Notes: generated by a model not told the origin, from the letters alone. Shown: positions 1 through 9,288, numbered from the stretch's first letter. The stretch is 64,000 nt of DNA from Pacificoceanicola sp049803835 (GCF_049803835.1 NZ_JBNAGK010000010.1:124001-188000), one strand, 5' to 3'. Translations and numbers: made by a program.

Positions 1-293
1 AAGCCGCATATGAGAAGGCGCTGGCCGATGCCAAGGCCGAGGCACAGGCCATCGCGCAGAAAACGCGGGATGAGATCAAGGGCGAGCTCGACGCTGCCCT
101 CGCCAAGGCCGACGAAGAAATTGCTGCCAAGGCAGCCGAATCTGCGAAGGCCATCGAAGAAATCCGCGCCTCTGCCGTGCAGGCGGTCGAGGATGTGGCC
201 AAGGATACCGCAGCCGCCATCGTCGCCGCTCTCGGCGGTCAGGCGGACGACGCGGCCATCGCGGCGGCTGTGTCCAGCCGGGTAAAGGGGTAA
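1..293 (+). CDS. F0F1 ATP synthase subunit b' (C-terminal part)
   Basis: The open frame entering from the left edge ends at the TAA at 291-293 and gives 97 residues of an Ala/Glu/Lys-rich amphipathic helix, typical of the peripheral-stalk b/b' subunits. The membrane anchor lies outside the window. It is followed 5 bp later by the b subunit gene; the order b'-b is the usual one in photosynthetic-lineage alphaproteobacteria, where b' and b form a heterodimeric stalk linking F1 to the F0 a subunit. Calling it b' rather than a second b rests on this order; the sequence alone only shows a stalk-type helix. Confidence 0.85.
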   Translation, partial: AAYEKALADAKAEAQAIAQKTRDEIKGELDAALAKADEEIAAKAAESAKAIEEIRASAVQAVEDVAKDTAAAIVAALGGQADDAAIAAAVSSRVKG

Positions 294-298
294 GACAC

Positions 299-862
299 AT
301 GCGCAAGCTGATCATTCCCGCTGCCCTCGCCGGCACCATGGCAACCCCCGCGCTGGCGGCCTCCGGTCCGTTCTTCTCGCTGGGCAACACGAACTTCATC
401 GTGCTGCTGGGCTTCCTGCTGTTCCTTGCGGTGCTGGTGTACTTCAAGGTGCCGAGCCTGTTGGCCAAGCAGCTGGACAAGCGGGCGGACGACATCCGCA
501 CCGAGCTGGACGAAGCCCGGGCCCTGCGCGAAGAAGCCCAGGCGCTTCTGGCAAGCTACGAGCGCAAGTCGCGTGAAGTGTCCGAACAGGCGGAGCGCAT
601 CGTCGCCCATGCCCGCGAGGAGGCAAAGATCGCGGCGGAGCAGGCCAAGGCCGAGATCGCCGACTCGATCCAGCGGCGCCTCGCCGGGGCCGAGTCGCAG
701 ATCGCCTCCGCAGAGGCGAGTGCCATCAAGGAAGTGCGCGACCGTGCGGCCACCGTGGCCGTGGCTGCCGCCCGCGACGTGGTGGCCCAGCAGATGAACG
801 ACGCCGAAGCCAACCGCCTGATCGACGATTCGATTGCCCAGGTGGGTGCGAAACTGCACTAA
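299..862 (+). CDS. atpF: F0F1 ATP synthase subunit b
   Basis: This 187-residue protein has an N-terminal hydrophobic stretch (about residues 5-20), a second membrane segment (about 33-50, LLGFLLFLAVLVYF), and then a long charged helix rich in Glu, Ala, Arg and Lys to the C terminus, the layout of ATP synthase b subunits. It forms half of the peripheral stalk that holds F1 against rotation. The start ATG is 5 bp after the b' stop, which argues for translation from one F0 operon mRNA. A strong rho-independent terminator at 887-918 closes the operon. The N-terminal extension ending in ATPALAAS resembles a cleavable signal, as in related alphaproteobacterial b subunits. Confidence 0.93.
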   Translation: MRKLIIPAALAGTMATPALAASGPFFSLGNTNFIVLLGFLLFLAVLVYFKVPSLLAKQLDKRADDIRTELDEARALREEAQALLASYERKSREVSEQAERIVAHAREEAKIAAEQAKAEIADSIQRRLAGAESQIASAEASAIKEVRDRAATVAVAAARDVVAQQMNDAEANRLIDDSIAQVGAKLH

Positions 863-886
863 ACCAACGGCGCCAACCGACCGATC

Positions 887-918
887 AAGGCCCGTCACTG
901 CTGTGGCGGGCCTTTTTC
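887..918 (+). terminator. Rho-independent terminator of the ATP synthase F0 operon
   Basis: AAGGCCCG pairs perfectly with CGGGCCTT across a 12-nt loop, and the stem runs into a T-rich tail (CCTTTTTC). It begins 24 bp after the atpF stop. Confidence 0.85.
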
Positions 919-1041
919 ATCACCCATATGCGGGATATCTGTTTTGCACGGTGGGCTGGCCGCTTTTCTTGACGTTGGCCACAAGATACTGTTTGTCCAA
1001 TGCTCTGAGCGCGAACATCTGGGGCAACCGAGGGGCGAGGC

Positions 1042-1851
1042 ATGGCACATATCATCGTCGTGGGAAACGAAAAGGGCGGGGCCGGAAAGTCCACGGTGTC
1101 CATGCACGTGGCCACGGCCCTGGCTCGGCTCGGCTTTCGGGTTGGCACGCTTGACCTCGACCTGCGGCAGCGGACCATGGGGCGCTATGCCGAGAACCGG
1201 CGCAAGCACCTGACCGAGATCGGGATCGACCTGCCGGGTCCGAATCATGCGGAACTGCCGGAGATCGACGCGGCGACCCTGGCGCCCGGCGAGAACATCC
1301 ACGACCTGCGGCTGAGCCGCGCCGTGACCGACCTGCAGGCCTCGTCCGACTTCATTCTGATCGACTGTCCCGGCTCCCACACGCGGTTGAGCCAGGTGGC
1401 GCATTCGATGGCGGATACGCTGCTCACGCCGATGAACGACAGCTTTGTCGACTTCGACCTGCTCGCTCACATCGACAACGACAGCGAGAAGATCCTCGGC
1501 CCCTCCGTCTATTCCGAGATGGTCTGGGGTGCCCGGCAACTCCGGGCGCAGGCGGGGCTGCGGCCGATCGACTGGATCGTCGTGCGCAACCGCCTTGGCG
1601 CGCAGCAGATGGTCAACAAGATGAAGATGGAACGGGCTCTGGAGCGGCTTTCCAAGCGCATCGGCTTCCGTGTTGCGCCGGGGTTCTCGGAGCGGGTCAT
1701 CTTTCGCGAGTTGTTCCCGCGCGGCCTGACCCTGCTGGATCTGAAGGATGTGGGGGTGAAGCAGCTCAACATCTCCAACGTCGCCGCACGGCAGGAGCTT
1801 CGCGACCTCATCAAGGCGCTGCATCTGCCCGGTGTCGAAGTCCGGTTCTGA
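1042..1851 (+). CDS. mipZ: Division-plane positioning ATPase MipZ
   Basis: This 269-residue ParA/MinD-superfamily ATPase has the deviant Walker A motif KGGAGKST at residues 11-18 and a Walker B-like segment FILIDCPG near residue 110. The N terminus (IIVVGNEKGGAGKST) and the following LDLDLRQRTMGRYAENR segment match MipZ rather than ParA or Soj. In alphaproteobacteria MipZ binds ParB at the origin, forms a gradient from the poles and inhibits FtsZ polymerisation, so the Z ring forms at mid-cell. It stands alone between the ATP synthase terminator and a small lipoprotein gene; no parAB is nearby in the window. The ATG at 1042 begins the conserved N terminus directly. Confidence 0.92.
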   Translation: MAHIIVVGNEKGGAGKSTVSMHVATALARLGFRVGTLDLDLRQRTMGRYAENRRKHLTEIGIDLPGPNHAELPEIDAATLAPGENIHDLRLSRAVTDLQASSDFILIDCPGSHTRLSQVAHSMADTLLTPMNDSFVDFDLLAHIDNDSEKILGPSVYSEMVWGARQLRAQAGLRPIDWIVVRNRLGAQQMVNKMKMERALERLSKRIGFRVAPGFSERVIFRELFPRGLTLLDLKDVGVKQLNISNVAARQELRDLIKALHLPGVEVRF

Positions 1852-1917
1852 CAGGACGCCACGCTGCATGGCGGTAGCGTTAACCTTTCGCTAACCAGGC
1901 CGACGCTACCGTAAGCC

Positions 1918-2316
1918 ATGCGACATGAATGGCTTGTGCTTCTTCTCTTTTTCGGTGCCTGCGGCATGGGCGGGCCCGGATTCCGGGGTGTCGAGCCGAT
2001 CCGGACCGAATACGGCGGCTCCACGTTTCTGCTGCGCGTTCAGGGGAACATCGTGGAGGCCACCCGCACCAATCCGGAAATGCTGCCGCGATTCGAGACC
2101 GTCGCCAAAAAGGCCGGCCTCGCCGCGCAGCGCCAGACCGGGTGCAAGGCGGCCTGGATCGAAGGGGATGCGGCGATGATGCTGATCGGGATGTCCTGCA
2201 ACGGCGAACCTGCGCCGAAGAAACCGAAGCGGCAGAACATGCTCTACTGCGACATCCTCGACCTGCAAGGGCGGGAGGGCGTTTACAGCGGCTCGCTGCA
2301 GTGCGGAAAAAGCTGA
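1918..2316 (+). CDS. Small putative lipoprotein of unknown function
   Basis: This 132-residue protein starts with a short hydrophobic signal (EWLVLLLFFGAC) whose Cys at residue 15 sits in a lipobox-like context, so it may be lipid-anchored. The mature part has four further cysteines (in TGCKAAW, MSCNGE, LYCDI and LQCGKS), suggesting two disulfides in the periplasm. No recognised domain is seen. It lies 66 bp after mipZ and 138 bp before smc on the same strand. The ATG at 1918 is chosen because it gives the complete signal; two overlapping alternative frames lack a signal and look like shadows. Confidence 0.65.
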   Translation: MRHEWLVLLLFFGACGMGGPGFRGVEPIRTEYGGSTFLLRVQGNIVEATRTNPEMLPRFETVAKKAGLAAQRQTGCKAAWIEGDAAMMLIGMSCNGEPAPKKPKRQNMLYCDILDLQGREGVYSGSLQCGKS

Positions 2317-2454
2317 TCGCGTCTATATAGCCGCTACTCACCCAATATATTGTGGATAATCGCCGGATTCGCCCGATATAGCTGCCACGCTTGTTGACTC
2401 GCGGCCCCACGGACCGCCAAAATCGGCATCCATGGTGGAATCGGGGCAGGGCGC

Positions 2455-5400
2455 GTGCGTTTCAACAGACTCAGACTGACCGGCTTCAAGAGTTTCGTCG
2501 ATCCGACGGATCTCGTCATCGCCGAAGGGTTGACCGGAGTTGTTGGCCCGAACGGCTGTGGCAAGTCGAACCTGCTCGAGGCGCTGCGCTGGGTCATGGG
2601 CGAAACCCGGGCCAAGGCGATGCGCGGCGACGGCATGGAAGACGTGATCTTTGCGGGAGCGGCGTCGCGACCGGCCCGGAACTTCGCCGAGGTCTGCCTG
2701 ACCATCGACAACGCCGACCGCCTCGCGCCCGCCGGATTCAACGACAGCGATGTGCTGGAGATCACCCGCCGGATCACCCGGGACGTCGGTTCGGCGTACA
2801 AGGTGAATTCCAAGGACACCCGCGCCCGCGACATCCAGATGCTCTTCGCCGATGCCTCCACCGGCGCGACCTCCCCGGCGCTCGTCCGACAGGGGCAGAT
2901 CAGCGAACTCATCAACGCCAAGCCGAAGAACCGCCGCAAGGTGCTGGAAGACGCCGCCGGCATCGGGGGCCTCTACCAGCGCCGTCACGAGGCGGAACTC
3001 AAGCTGAAGAACACCGAGGCGAACCTGCTCAGGGTCGACGACGTGATCGAACAGCTGGCCGGGCAACTGGGCCAGCTGGCGCGGCAGGCGCGGCAGGCGC
3101 AGCGGTATCGCGCCATTGGCGAGGAGCTGCGGCAGGCCGAGGGCATGCTGTTGTATCGCCGCTGGCGAGAGGCGGATGACGCCCGGCAGGCGGCCCTGGA
3201 TCTGCTGCGCACCCGGTTGACGCAGGCGGCGAAGGCCGAGGCGCTTGCCCGGGAGGCCACCACGATCCGGCAATCGCGCGAGGATGTGCTGCCGCCGCTG
3301 CGCGAGGAGGAGGCCATCGCCGGGGCTGTGCTGCAACGCCTGCTCGTTCAACGCGATGCGCTGACGGATCAGGAAACGCAGGCCCGCGACCGGATTACAA
3401 CCCTGTCGTCACGGGTCGAGCAACTGGTGCGCGACATGGAGCGCGAGGCCGGGCTGAACCGGGACGCGGGCGAGACCATCGAGCGGCTGGAATGGGAAGC
3501 GCGGGAACTGGCCAAGGCGTCCGAAGGCCATGATGATCGCCTGTCCGAAGCGGCGGAGGCGGCCCGTGAGGCCGGCACGGTCCTGCAGGAACGCGAGGCT
3601 GCGCTCAGCCAGCAGACCGAGGATGTCGCCCGCCTCGCCGCCCGCCACCAATCGGCACAGCGCTTTCTTGCGGACTGCCGCAAGACGCTGGAGCGCAGCG
3701 AGACGGAGGCAACCCGCGCCCGCCAGAGTGTTGCGGACGCGAAGGAAACCCTCGCCCGCAGCGTCGAGGCAACCGAGGACGCCCGCGAGCGGCAGGAGCA
3801 CGCCCACGAGATGGTCGACCGCGCCGAGGCTGTGCTGGCCGAGGCGGAGCTGAACCGCGCGGAGACGCAGGCGCGGGAAGCCGAAGCGCGGGCCGAGCGA
3901 TCGGAGGCGGAGGGCGAGACCAACGCGCTCAGGGCCGAGGTGACGGCGCTGGCAAGGCTGCTCGACCGGGATACGGCGGAGGGCGGCCAGATCCTTGACC
4001 GACTCCAGGTGCAGCAGGGTTTCGAAAAGGCGCTTGGCGCGGCGCTGGCCGATGACCTGCGTGCGCCGGAAGTGGACGAGGACGGACCGACCGGCTGGGC
4101 CGTGCTGCCGGCCTACGACGCGGATCAGCCTCTGCCGCATGGCGTGACCTCGCTGGCGCAGCATGTGTCCGTCCCGGATGTGCTGGCCCGGCGGATGGCG
4201 CAGATCGGCCTCGTCAGCGCCGACGAGGGCAACCGGCTGCAACCCTTGCTGCTTCCGGGACAGCGGCTCGTCAGCCTCGAAGGCGATCTGTGGCGCTGGG
4301 ACGGCTTCCGGTCCTGGGCGGAGGATCAGCCGTCCGCCGCCGCGCTGCGGCTCGAACAGCTGAACCGGCTGGAGTCCCTGAAACAGGAGATGGCCGCAGC
4401 GACGGCGCGGCTGGAAGGTACGCAGGCGGCGCATGAGGCGCTCTCGGCCCGGCTGGCGGAACTCACCCGCGCGGACCGCGAGGCGCGTGACGCGCGGCGG
4501 GAAGCGGATCAGGCGCTGACCCAGGCGACCCGCACCTTCAACCGCGCCGAGGCGGACCGGGACATGGCGGAAAGCAAGCTGGAAAGCGCGTCGCTCTCCG
4601 TGCGCCGCTATGAGGACGAGATGAGCACCGCGCGTGCCCAGTTGATCGAGGCAGAGCGCGCCGTAGCCGATCTCGACGACCTCGAAGAGGCACGGGCGCA
4701 GGTCGAGGACGTGCGGATGACGGTCGAGGCGGCGCGGATGACGATGATGTCCCGCCGCTCCGCCCATGACGAGCTGCGCCGGGAGGGTGAGGCCCGCAAG
4801 GGCCGGTCCCAGCAGGTGACGAAGGAATTGTCGGGCTGGCGGCACCGGCTGGAGACCGCGGAGAAGCGGGCCGGGGAACTGGCGGAGCGCAAGGCGCAAA
4901 CCGAGGATGACCTCGCACTGGCGATGGATGTGCCAGCGGAGCTGGCAATGAAGCGTGAGGACCTGTCGGAGCAGATCGACACGGCGGAGGCGCGCAAGGC
5001 CGAGGCCACAGACGCCCTGACCGCCGCCGAAACCGCCCTGCGCGAGGCGATGGCACACGAGCGTGAGGCGGAGCGGCTGGCCGGTGAGGCCCGGGAGGCG
5101 CGGGCGGCGTCCGAGGCGCGGGCCGAGGCCGCACAGGAAACCGTCGAAGCCGCGGCGGAACGGATTTCCGAGGACCAGGAGACCACGCCGGCAAAGCTGC
5201 TGGAGCGGCTCGCCGTCGATCCGGACAGCATGCCGGGCGCGGACCACCTCGAAGCGGAGGTGGGCAGGCTCAAGCGCCAACGCGATGCGTTGGGGGCGGT
5301 GAACCTGCGGGCCGAGGAAGATGCGAAGGAGGTCCAGACCGAGCATGACGATCTGGTGGCGGAGAAGTCCGACCTCGAAGAAGCGATCAAGACCCTGCGC

Positions 5401-5910
5401 AGCGGCATTGCCAGCCTGAACCGGGAAGGCCGCGAACGGCTTCTGACCGCGTTCGAGCAGGTCAACAGCAACTTCTCGATGCTTTTCACGCATCTCTTCG
5501 GCGGTGGAGAGGCCAACCTCGTGATGGTCGAAAGCGACGACCCGCTTGAAGCTGGCCTCGAGATCATGTGCCAGCCGCCGGGCAAGAAGCTCTCGTCCCT
5601 GACACTGCTGTCCGGGGGCGAGCAGACGCTGACCGCGCTGGCGCTGATCTTTGCCGTCTTCCTCGCCAACCCCGCGCCGATCTGCGTGCTCGACGAGGTC
5701 GACGCGCCTCTGGACGACGCCAACGTCACGCGTTTCTGCGACATGCTGGACGAGATGTGCCGCCGGACCGACACGCGCTTTTTGTGCATCACGCACCATG
5801 CGGTGACCATGGCGCGCATGGACCGGCTGTTTGGCGTGACCATGCAGGAGCAGGGTGTCTCGCAGTTGGTCTCGGTCGACCTCAAGGTCGCCGAGAAGCT
5901 GGTGGCGTGA
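2455..5910 (+). CDS. smc: Chromosome segregation protein SMC
   Basis: This 1151-residue SMC ATPase has the N-terminal head with Walker A GPNGCGKS (residues 31-38), two long Glu/Arg/Ala-rich coiled coils, a central hinge (about residues 500-640), and the C-terminal head with the LSGGEQ signature (near residue 1052) and Walker B VLDEVDAPLDD (near residue 1078). It forms a ring with ScpA/ScpB that organises and compacts the chromosome. The start is a GTG at 2455, chosen because the conserved N terminus (RFNRLRLTGFKSFVDPTD) begins right there. The gene is single, with no scp genes in the window. Its coiled coils generate many spurious antisense frames. Confidence 0.96.
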   Translation: MRFNRLRLTGFKSFVDPTDLVIAEGLTGVVGPNGCGKSNLLEALRWVMGETRAKAMRGDGMEDVIFAGAASRPARNFAEVCLTIDNADRLAPAGFNDSDVLEITRRITRDVGSAYKVNSKDTRARDIQMLFADASTGATSPALVRQGQISELINAKPKNRRKVLEDAAGIGGLYQRRHEAELKLKNTEANLLRVDDVIEQLAGQLGQLARQARQAQRYRAIGEELRQAEGMLLYRRWREADDARQAALDLLRTRLTQAAKAEALAREATTIRQSREDVLPPLREEEAIAGAVLQRLLVQRDALTDQETQARDRITTLSSRVEQLVRDMEREAGLNRDAGETIERLEWEARELAKASEGHDDRLSEAAEAAREAGTVLQEREAALSQQTEDVARLAARHQSAQRFLADCRKTLERSETEATRARQSVADAKETLARSVEATEDARERQEHAHEMVDRAEAVLAEAELNRAETQAREAEARAERSEAEGETNALRAEVTALARLLDRDTAEGGQILDRLQVQQGFEKALGAALADDLRAPEVDEDGPTGWAVLPAYDADQPLPHGVTSLAQHVSVPDVLARRMAQIGLVSADEGNRLQPLLLPGQRLVSLEGDLWRWDGFRSWAEDQPSAAALRLEQLNRLESLKQEMAAATARLEGTQAAHEALSARLAELTRADREARDARREADQALTQATRTFNRAEADRDMAESKLESASLSVRRYEDEMSTARAQLIEAERAVADLDDLEEARAQVEDVRMTVEAARMTMMSRRSAHDELRREGEARKGRSQQVTKELSGWRHRLETAEKRAGELAERKAQTEDDLALAMDVPAELAMKREDLSEQIDTAEARKAEATDALTAAETALREAMAHEREAERLAGEAREARAASEARAEAAQETVEAAAERISEDQETTPAKLLERLAVDPDSMPGADHLEAEVGRLKRQRDALGAVNLRAEEDAKEVQTEHDDLVAEKSDLEEAIKTLRSGIASLNREGRERLLTAFEQVNSNFSMLFTHLFGGGEANLVMVESDDPLEAGLEIMCQPPGKKLSSLTLLSGGEQTLTALALIFAVFLANPAPICVLDEVDAPLDDANVTRFCDMLDEMCRRTDTRFLCITHHAVTMARMDRLFGVTMQEQGVSQLVSVDLKVAEKLVA

Positions 5911-5924
5911 CGGGTCCGGCGCTC

Positions 5925-5981
5925 GTTGGCCCTGCGGGCCAACATCGCCCCGCCCACCGTCCCGTTTGCCGCCTGCGGCGG
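5925..5981 (+). terminator. Two hairpins after smc
   Basis: GTTGGCCC-tgc-GGGCCAAC (5925-5943) is a perfect 8-bp stem 15 bp after the smc stop. A second stem, CCGCC-tgc-GGCGG (5969-5981), is followed by a moderately T-rich stretch. Neither has a strong T tract, so they may slow or end smc transcription rather than act as classical terminators. Related hairpins followed by GGGATTT-like sequence are, as I recall, frequent between genes of this bacterial family. Confidence 0.5.
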
Positions 5982-6019
5982 GATTTGGGTATTTGGGCCA
6001 AGAAGAAGCAGGGGGCGGC

Positions 6020-6892
6020 GTGAGACTACTCGGCCTCGTGGCCCTTGTCATGCTGGCCTTCGCGGCGAACTCGGTGCTCACGCGGGCCGGGGTGGCGCAT
6101 CTCGACGTGGCCAGCTTCGGCGCGATCCGGCTCTGGTCCGGAGCGTTGATGCTGCTTCTGCTCTGTCTCCGGACGCGGCGCCGGCTGCGCTTCTTGTCCT
6201 GGGCGCGGCTCCTCTCCGTGCCGGGGCTCTTGCTCTACATCGTCGGCTTTACCGAGGCTTACCTCAATATGGACGCCGGGCTCGGCGCGCTGCTGCTGTT
6301 CGGGACCGTGCAGGTGACCATGCTCGTCGGGGCGCTGATCCTGCGCGAGCCGATGCCTCCGCTGCGCCTCCTCGGAGGTCTGGTCGCGTTTGGCGGGCTG
6401 GTCTACCTCGTCTGGCCCGTGTCCCTCTTGGTCCGCTTTGCAGGCGGTGAGTTTGCCATGATCGTTGCCGGGGTCGGCTGGGGTCTCTACTCCCTCGCGG
6501 GTCGGGGCAGTCGCGACGCGCTGGCCGATACGGCGGTGAACTTTCTTTTGACCGCCGGGATTTATGTCCTTGTTTTCCTTGTCCTCGACGGCGGCATTCG
6601 GCCCGAGGCGCTGGAGGTCAACGCAACCGGGCTGCTGCTCGCCCTCGCCAGCGGGGCCATCACCTCCGGCCTCGGCTACGCCCTCTGGTACAGCGTCCTG
6701 CCCCGGCTCCCGGCGGCGGTGGCGGCGGTGGCGCAGTTGACCGTGCCGCCCCTCGCCATGGCCGGGGGCATGGTGTTCCTCGGGGAAGCGCTGACGCTGA
6801 AGTTCCTGCTCGCCTCCCTCGTGATCCTCGGCGGCGTGGCGCTTTCCGTGCTTGGACCGCGCTACCTGGCGAGCGCCTCGAGCGGGTCATAG
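6020..6892 (+). CDS. DMT-family (EamA) permease
   Basis: This 290-residue protein is almost wholly hydrophobic, with about ten membrane segments and two related halves, the EamA repeat layout of drug/metabolite transporters. The substrate cannot be told from sequence. The GTG at 6020 is chosen: it is preceded by AGGGGG and opens directly into the first membrane segment (RLLGLVALVMLAFAANS), whereas the longer upstream frame runs into smc and lacks membrane character. Its 3' end overlaps the 3' end of the convergent Nudix gene by 31 bp. The first-helix segment ANSVLTR resembles the usual EamA opening. Confidence 0.85.
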   Translation: MRLLGLVALVMLAFAANSVLTRAGVAHLDVASFGAIRLWSGALMLLLLCLRTRRRLRFLSWARLLSVPGLLLYIVGFTEAYLNMDAGLGALLLFGTVQVTMLVGALILREPMPPLRLLGGLVAFGGLVYLVWPVSLLVRFAGGEFAMIVAGVGWGLYSLAGRGSRDALADTAVNFLLTAGIYVLVFLVLDGGIRPEALEVNATGLLLALASGAITSGLGYALWYSVLPRLPAAVAAVAQLTVPPLAMAGGMVFLGEALTLKFLLASLVILGGVALSVLGPRYLASASSGS

Positions 6893-7305
6893 AGCAGCCC
6901 TTCATCCTGCCAGGGGATGTCGCGAAGGCTGTCCGGTTTCAGATGCAGTCCGGCAAGCGCCTGCCGGTCGAACCAGCGCCGCTTGTGCACGATGCCCTCC
7001 GGGTCCTGCCAATCGTCGGTCAGCGTCCCGGCGGTCACCGTGCAGCGAAAGAAGATCTCGACCTGGTGAAACGTGCCCGCCGGGTCATGGTACTCGTTGA
7101 CGAGGCAGGGCAATCCGACCGCGACGGTCAGTCCCGTCTCCTCCATCACCTCCCGGGCGAGGTTCTCCGGAAGGCTTGCCCCGCGCTCGACCCCGCCGCC
7201 CGGCGCACACCACAGGTCGCTCTCGTTGCCGGGCCAGGCGTTGACCAGAAGGAGCCGTGCCTCGGAGAGGATCACGGCGCGGCAGGCGAGGCGGGGGCAG
7301 GGCAT
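6862..7305 (-). CDS. Nudix hydrolase
   Basis: This 147-residue protein has a Nudix box around residues 38-61, with GGGVERG followed by REVMEETGL. The REUxEExGU core that binds the metal is intact, but the first conserved Glu of GX5E is Ala (GGVERGA). It should cleave a nucleoside diphosphate linked to another moiety; the substrate is unknown. The start is the ATG whose complement is at 7303-7305; the longer upstream frame is antisense to the lipase gene and is not protein-like. It is convergent with the DMT permease gene and overlaps its end by 31 bp. Confidence 0.85.
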   Translation of the reverse strand: MPCPRLACRAVILSEARLLLVNAWPGNESDLWCAPGGGVERGASLPENLAREVMEETGLTVAVGLPCLVNEYHDPAGTFHQVEIFFRCTVTAGTLTDDWQDPEGIVHKRRWFDRQALAGLHLKPDSLRDIPWQDEGLLYDPLEALAR

Positions 7306-7359
7306 GGCGGAGTCCTTTCCCCTCTTTCTTAGGCGGCGATGCCGGGCTATGCCAGCATC

Positions 7360-8115
7360 ATGCGTATCCTGTCCCTGATCGTCCTGCTGTTGAGTGCCCC
7401 CATGGCGCGGGCCGACGACTGTGTGGTTCTGTTGCACGGGCTGGCGCGCACGGAGTACTCTTTGCTCCTGATGGAGAAGGTGCTGCAGGCACGCGGGTTC
7501 CACACCGTGCTGCCGGGCTATCCGTCGACGCAGGACCGGGTGCAGACCCTCGCGGACGAGACTCTGCCGCAGGCGGTTGCGGCCTGCGGGACGCGGCGCG
7601 TGCATTTCGTGACGCACTCGATGGGGGGTATCCTGCTGCGTGTCTGGCTCGCGGATCATCGGCCGACGCGTCTTGGCCGTGTCGTCATGCTCGCGCCGCC
7701 GAACCAGGGCAGCGAACTGGTGGACGACCTCGGCGGGCTGGAGCTGTTCCAATGGGTCAACGGGCCGGCGGGCCTGCAACTGGGCACGGGTCCGCAGGAT
7801 CTGCCGAAGCTGCTGCCGCCCGTGGACTTCGAGCTTGGCGTGATAGCCGGGTCGAGCTCTCTCAACCCGGTGTTTTCCGCGCTCATCCCGGGGCTTGACG
7901 ACGGCAAGGTGTCCGTCGAGGCGACCAAGGTGGACGGCATGGCCTGGCACATCACGTTGCCGGTGACACACACCTGGATGATGCAGGCGCCCGAGGTCAT
8001 GGCGCAGGTGGCGCTGTTCCTAGAAGAGGGGCGGTTCGAGCCGGGGCTGGACTGGACGGACTTGCTGGACGCGGCGCAACTGGAGTGCCTGATCGGAGGC
8101 TGCGATGGCGATTGA
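7360..8115 (+). CDS. Secreted alpha/beta-hydrolase (lipase/esterase-like)
   Basis: The 251-residue product has a signal peptide (MRILSLIVLLLSAPMARA), an oxyanion-hole motif LLHGLART at the start of the mature protein, and a nucleophile elbow THSMGG, which deviates from GxSxG only in its first residue. A late His (VTHTW) may complete the triad. It probably hydrolyses an ester in the periplasm; some homologues are annotated as PGAP1-like or triacylglycerol lipases. An in-frame ATG at 7339 would add seven residues; 7360 gives the cleaner signal peptide, but neither start has a convincing ribosome site. Its last 11 bp overlap the phnM-like gene, so the two are probably co-translated. Confidence 0.75.
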   Translation: MRILSLIVLLLSAPMARADDCVVLLHGLARTEYSLLLMEKVLQARGFHTVLPGYPSTQDRVQTLADETLPQAVAACGTRRVHFVTHSMGGILLRVWLADHRPTRLGRVVMLAPPNQGSELVDDLGGLELFQWVNGPAGLQLGTGPQDLPKLLPPVDFELGVIAGSSSLNPVFSALIPGLDDGKVSVEATKVDGMAWHITLPVTHTWMMQAPEVMAQVALFLEEGRFEPGLDWTDLLDAAQLECLIGGCDGD

Positions 8116-9250
8116 GGCGCGTCTGGTTGGCGGACGGGTGCTCTTGCCATCCGGTTTCGAGGACGGGCCGCTATGCCTTGCCGAAGGGCAGATCGTTGCG
8201 GACGGCACGCGAGATGTGGACCTGTCCGGTTATGACATCCTGCCGGGGATCGTGGACGCGCACGGCGACGGGTTCGAGCGGCACATGGCACCGCGTCGCG
8301 GAGCGCTCCGGGAGCGCGATGCCGGGATGGTGGCCGTGGCGGGGGAACTGGCGGCCTGCGGGATCACGACTGCGGTTCTGGCGCAGTTCTGGTCTTGGGA
8401 AGGCGGGTTGCGGGGGCCGGAATTTGCCCGTGAAGTCTTTGAAAGCGTTGCCTTGACCGCGCCGACGGTGCCGGTGGACCTGCGCCTGCAACTGCGGCTG
8501 GAGACGCATTGCCTGGATCGGTTCGCCGAAGCCGAGGCGGCGATCGAGGCATTTGGCATCGGATATGTCGTCTTCAATGACCATCTGCCGCACGACCGGC
8601 TGGCAGAGGGGAAGAAGCCTCCACGCCTCACCGGGCAGGCGTTGAAATCGCAGCGGAATCCGGAGGATTACTTTCGGCTCTTGCTGGACCTGCACGCCAG
8701 GGGTCCTCAGGTGCCCGCGGCGCTGGACGGGCTTTGCGCCAGGCTGGCGGCGCAGGGCGTGCTGATGGGCAGCCACGACGATCACAGCCCGGCTGACCGG
8801 GCGGCCTGGCGGGCGCGGGGGGTGCACGTCTCGGAATTTCCCGAGACATTCGAAGCCGCGCGGGCGGCAAGGGCGGAAGGCGAGGCGGTGATTCTCGGAG
8901 CGCCGAACGTGGTCCGGGGCGCGTCCCACGCGGGCAACGCCTCGGCACAGGAGATGATCGCGGAGGGGCTCTGCGATGCTCTGGCCTCCGACTATCACTA
9001 CCCCTCGCCAGCCCGCGCGGCGTGGCGTTGTGTCGAGCTGGGTTTGCTTGATGAGTCAAAGGCTTGGGAGTTGGTATCCAGTGGCCCGGCAAAGCTGCTT
9101 GGCCTCGATGACCGCGGCACGCTGGAGCCGGGCAAGCGCGCCGATCTGATCGTCATGGACCGGGAGACCCGCCGGATCGTCGCGACGATCGCGGGCGGGC
9201 AGGTGGCCCATATGAGCGGCGCTGTGGCCGAGAGGTTCTTCGCGCGCTGA
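8105..9250 (+). CDS. phnM: PhnM-type alpha-D-ribose 1-methylphosphonate 5-triphosphate diphosphatase
   Basis: This 381-residue amidohydrolase-superfamily protein has the N-terminal metal motif HGDGFERH at residues 53-60, characteristic of PhnM, a middle HDDHSP segment, and a C-terminal LEPGKRADLIVMD typical of the superfamily's beta-sandwich. In the carbon-phosphorus lyase pathway PhnM removes pyrophosphate from ribose-1-phosphonate-5-triphosphate. No other phn gene is present here: the upstream neighbour is a secreted lipase (11-bp overlap) and the downstream one is convergent purK. It may serve a phn operon elsewhere, or be a paralogue acting on another substrate. Confidence 0.82.
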   Translation: MAIEARLVGGRVLLPSGFEDGPLCLAEGQIVADGTRDVDLSGYDILPGIVDAHGDGFERHMAPRRGALRERDAGMVAVAGELAACGITTAVLAQFWSWEGGLRGPEFAREVFESVALTAPTVPVDLRLQLRLETHCLDRFAEAEAAIEAFGIGYVVFNDHLPHDRLAEGKKPPRLTGQALKSQRNPEDYFRLLLDLHARGPQVPAALDGLCARLAAQGVLMGSHDDHSPADRAAWRARGVHVSEFPETFEAARAARAEGEAVILGAPNVVRGASHAGNASAQEMIAEGLCDALASDYHYPSPARAAWRCVELGLLDESKAWELVSSGPAKLLGLDDRGTLEPGKRADLIVMDRETRRIVATIAGGQVAHMSGAVAERFFAR

Positions 9251-9288
9251 CGTAGGCCGGGGCTGTGCCCGGGCCTTCTCCTGCAATT

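Noticed and set aside
3409..6081. Long antisense frame opposite smc
   Set aside because: It arises from the biased codons of the SMC coiled coils; no signal, domain or start context is present.
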